From positions 1 to 27,207 of the forward strand of contig UQJY01000018.1 of NCBI GenBank assembly GCA_900541465.1: DNA of 27,207 bases, read 5' to 3'. The DNA is from an uncultured Fusobacterium sp. (GTDB lineage Bacteria > Fusobacteriota > Fusobacteriia > Fusobacteriales > Fusobacteriaceae). Below, piece by piece: positions 26,921-27,207 of the stretch. The notes under the pieces are model-generated. The model made no database searches and was not told where the DNA came from. It saw only the letters and a list, made by a program, of their open reading frames with translations. The stretch's first letter is position 1; each line of letters starts with the position of its first letter. Position numbers and translations under genes: made by a program.

Positions 26921-27107
26921 TATATAGTGAAAGTGGCAAATTATTTTTCAATGTAGAATGCAGGGAGTATAAAAGTTTTATTTTTAAATTTTACAAAAAA
27001 GTTAAAAGATAAAAATTATAAAAGGATTGATTTTAAATATTTTTTAGTTTTTATTTTTTAGTGAAAAAGAAAAAAATAAAAATTTTTTAAAAAAATAAAA
27101 AAAATGT
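26921..27107. other. A/T-rich spacer before tRNA-Thr
   Basis: No coding frame with a ribosome site is seen here. The only structure is an A/T-only inverted repeat, TTTTTATTTTTT (27048-27059) against AAAAAATAAAAA (27071-27082), with an 11-base loop, just upstream of the tRNA promoter. Confidence 0.6.
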
Positions 27108-27136
27108 TTGACAAGATTTTAAAGTTATGGTATTAT
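27108..27136 (+). promoter_or_regulatory. Promoter for tRNA-Thr
   Basis: A perfect TTGACA (27108-27113) and TATTAT (27131-27136) are 17 bases apart, about 17 bases before the tRNA. The bases after the -10 box (ATATGCG) include a G/C step, as in many stable-RNA promoters. Confidence 0.88.
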
Positions 27137-27152
27137 TATATGCGTTCCTGAT

Positions 27153-27207
<55 letters not shown>

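Noticed and set aside
26728..27107. A hidden minE or other small gene after minD
   Set aside because: No plus-strand frame of suitable length with a start and ribosome site exists; the segment is explained by the palindromic element and A/T-rich spacer.

Overview
The window reads as a stretch of chromosome from a low-GC anaerobe of the Fusobacteriota, most likely Fusobacterium or a close relative. The reasons are the extreme A/T bias of codons and spacers, the dense strand-uniform operons with strong AGGAGG ribosome sites, the many cation-coupled transporters, and the overall style of the encoded proteins. The species cannot be fixed from sequence alone. No phage, plasmid, CRISPR array or insertion sequence with a transposase is visible.

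Left end (1-3658): the 3' end of a 5S rRNA and a tRNA-Asn close an rRNA operon. A terminator and a good promoter follow, then coaE, a U32/DUF3656 protein and pgpA, tightly packed. 3659-8150: cinA, an XRE-cupin regulator and a large DAK2-DegV protein that looks like a fatty acid kinase fused to its own acyl-binding partner, ended by a strong terminator. 8204-11854: two paralogous ArsB/NhaD/P-protein type permeases with a PTS IIA-CBS protein between them, again closed by a terminator. 11949-14273 (minus strand): panD-panC-panS, making pantothenate and importing its precursors. 14336-15898: a nitroreductase-like protein and birA.

15907-18902: an AGCS alanine/glycine:cation symporter, then a DAACS-family symporter behind a perfect consensus promoter, with an intrinsic terminator inside its leader (candidate attenuator). 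18920-19337: a small ArsC/Spx-like protein on the minus strand. 19473-25138: a lactose module of lacZ, a GPH-family sugar:cation symporter and a convergent LacI-family repressor gene. 25188-26727: minC and minD. A roughly 190-bp multi-stem palindromic element lies directly behind minD where minE is often found, and the window ends inside a tRNA-Thr with its own strong promoter.

Functional themes are CoA supply (panD, panC, panS, coaE), membrane lipid metabolism (pgpA, FakA-FakB fusion), and cation-coupled uptake (at least six transporters). The points most worth a second look are the palindromic element after minD, the attenuated leader and atypical binding residues of the DAACS transporter, the IIA-CBS protein between two ion-transporter paralogues, and the kinase-carrier fusion. 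Several start codons were moved from the longest possible frame to internal starts with better ribosome sites. These are cinA, the first permease, the nitroreductase, the DAACS gene, lacZ, the LacI-family gene, minC and minD.
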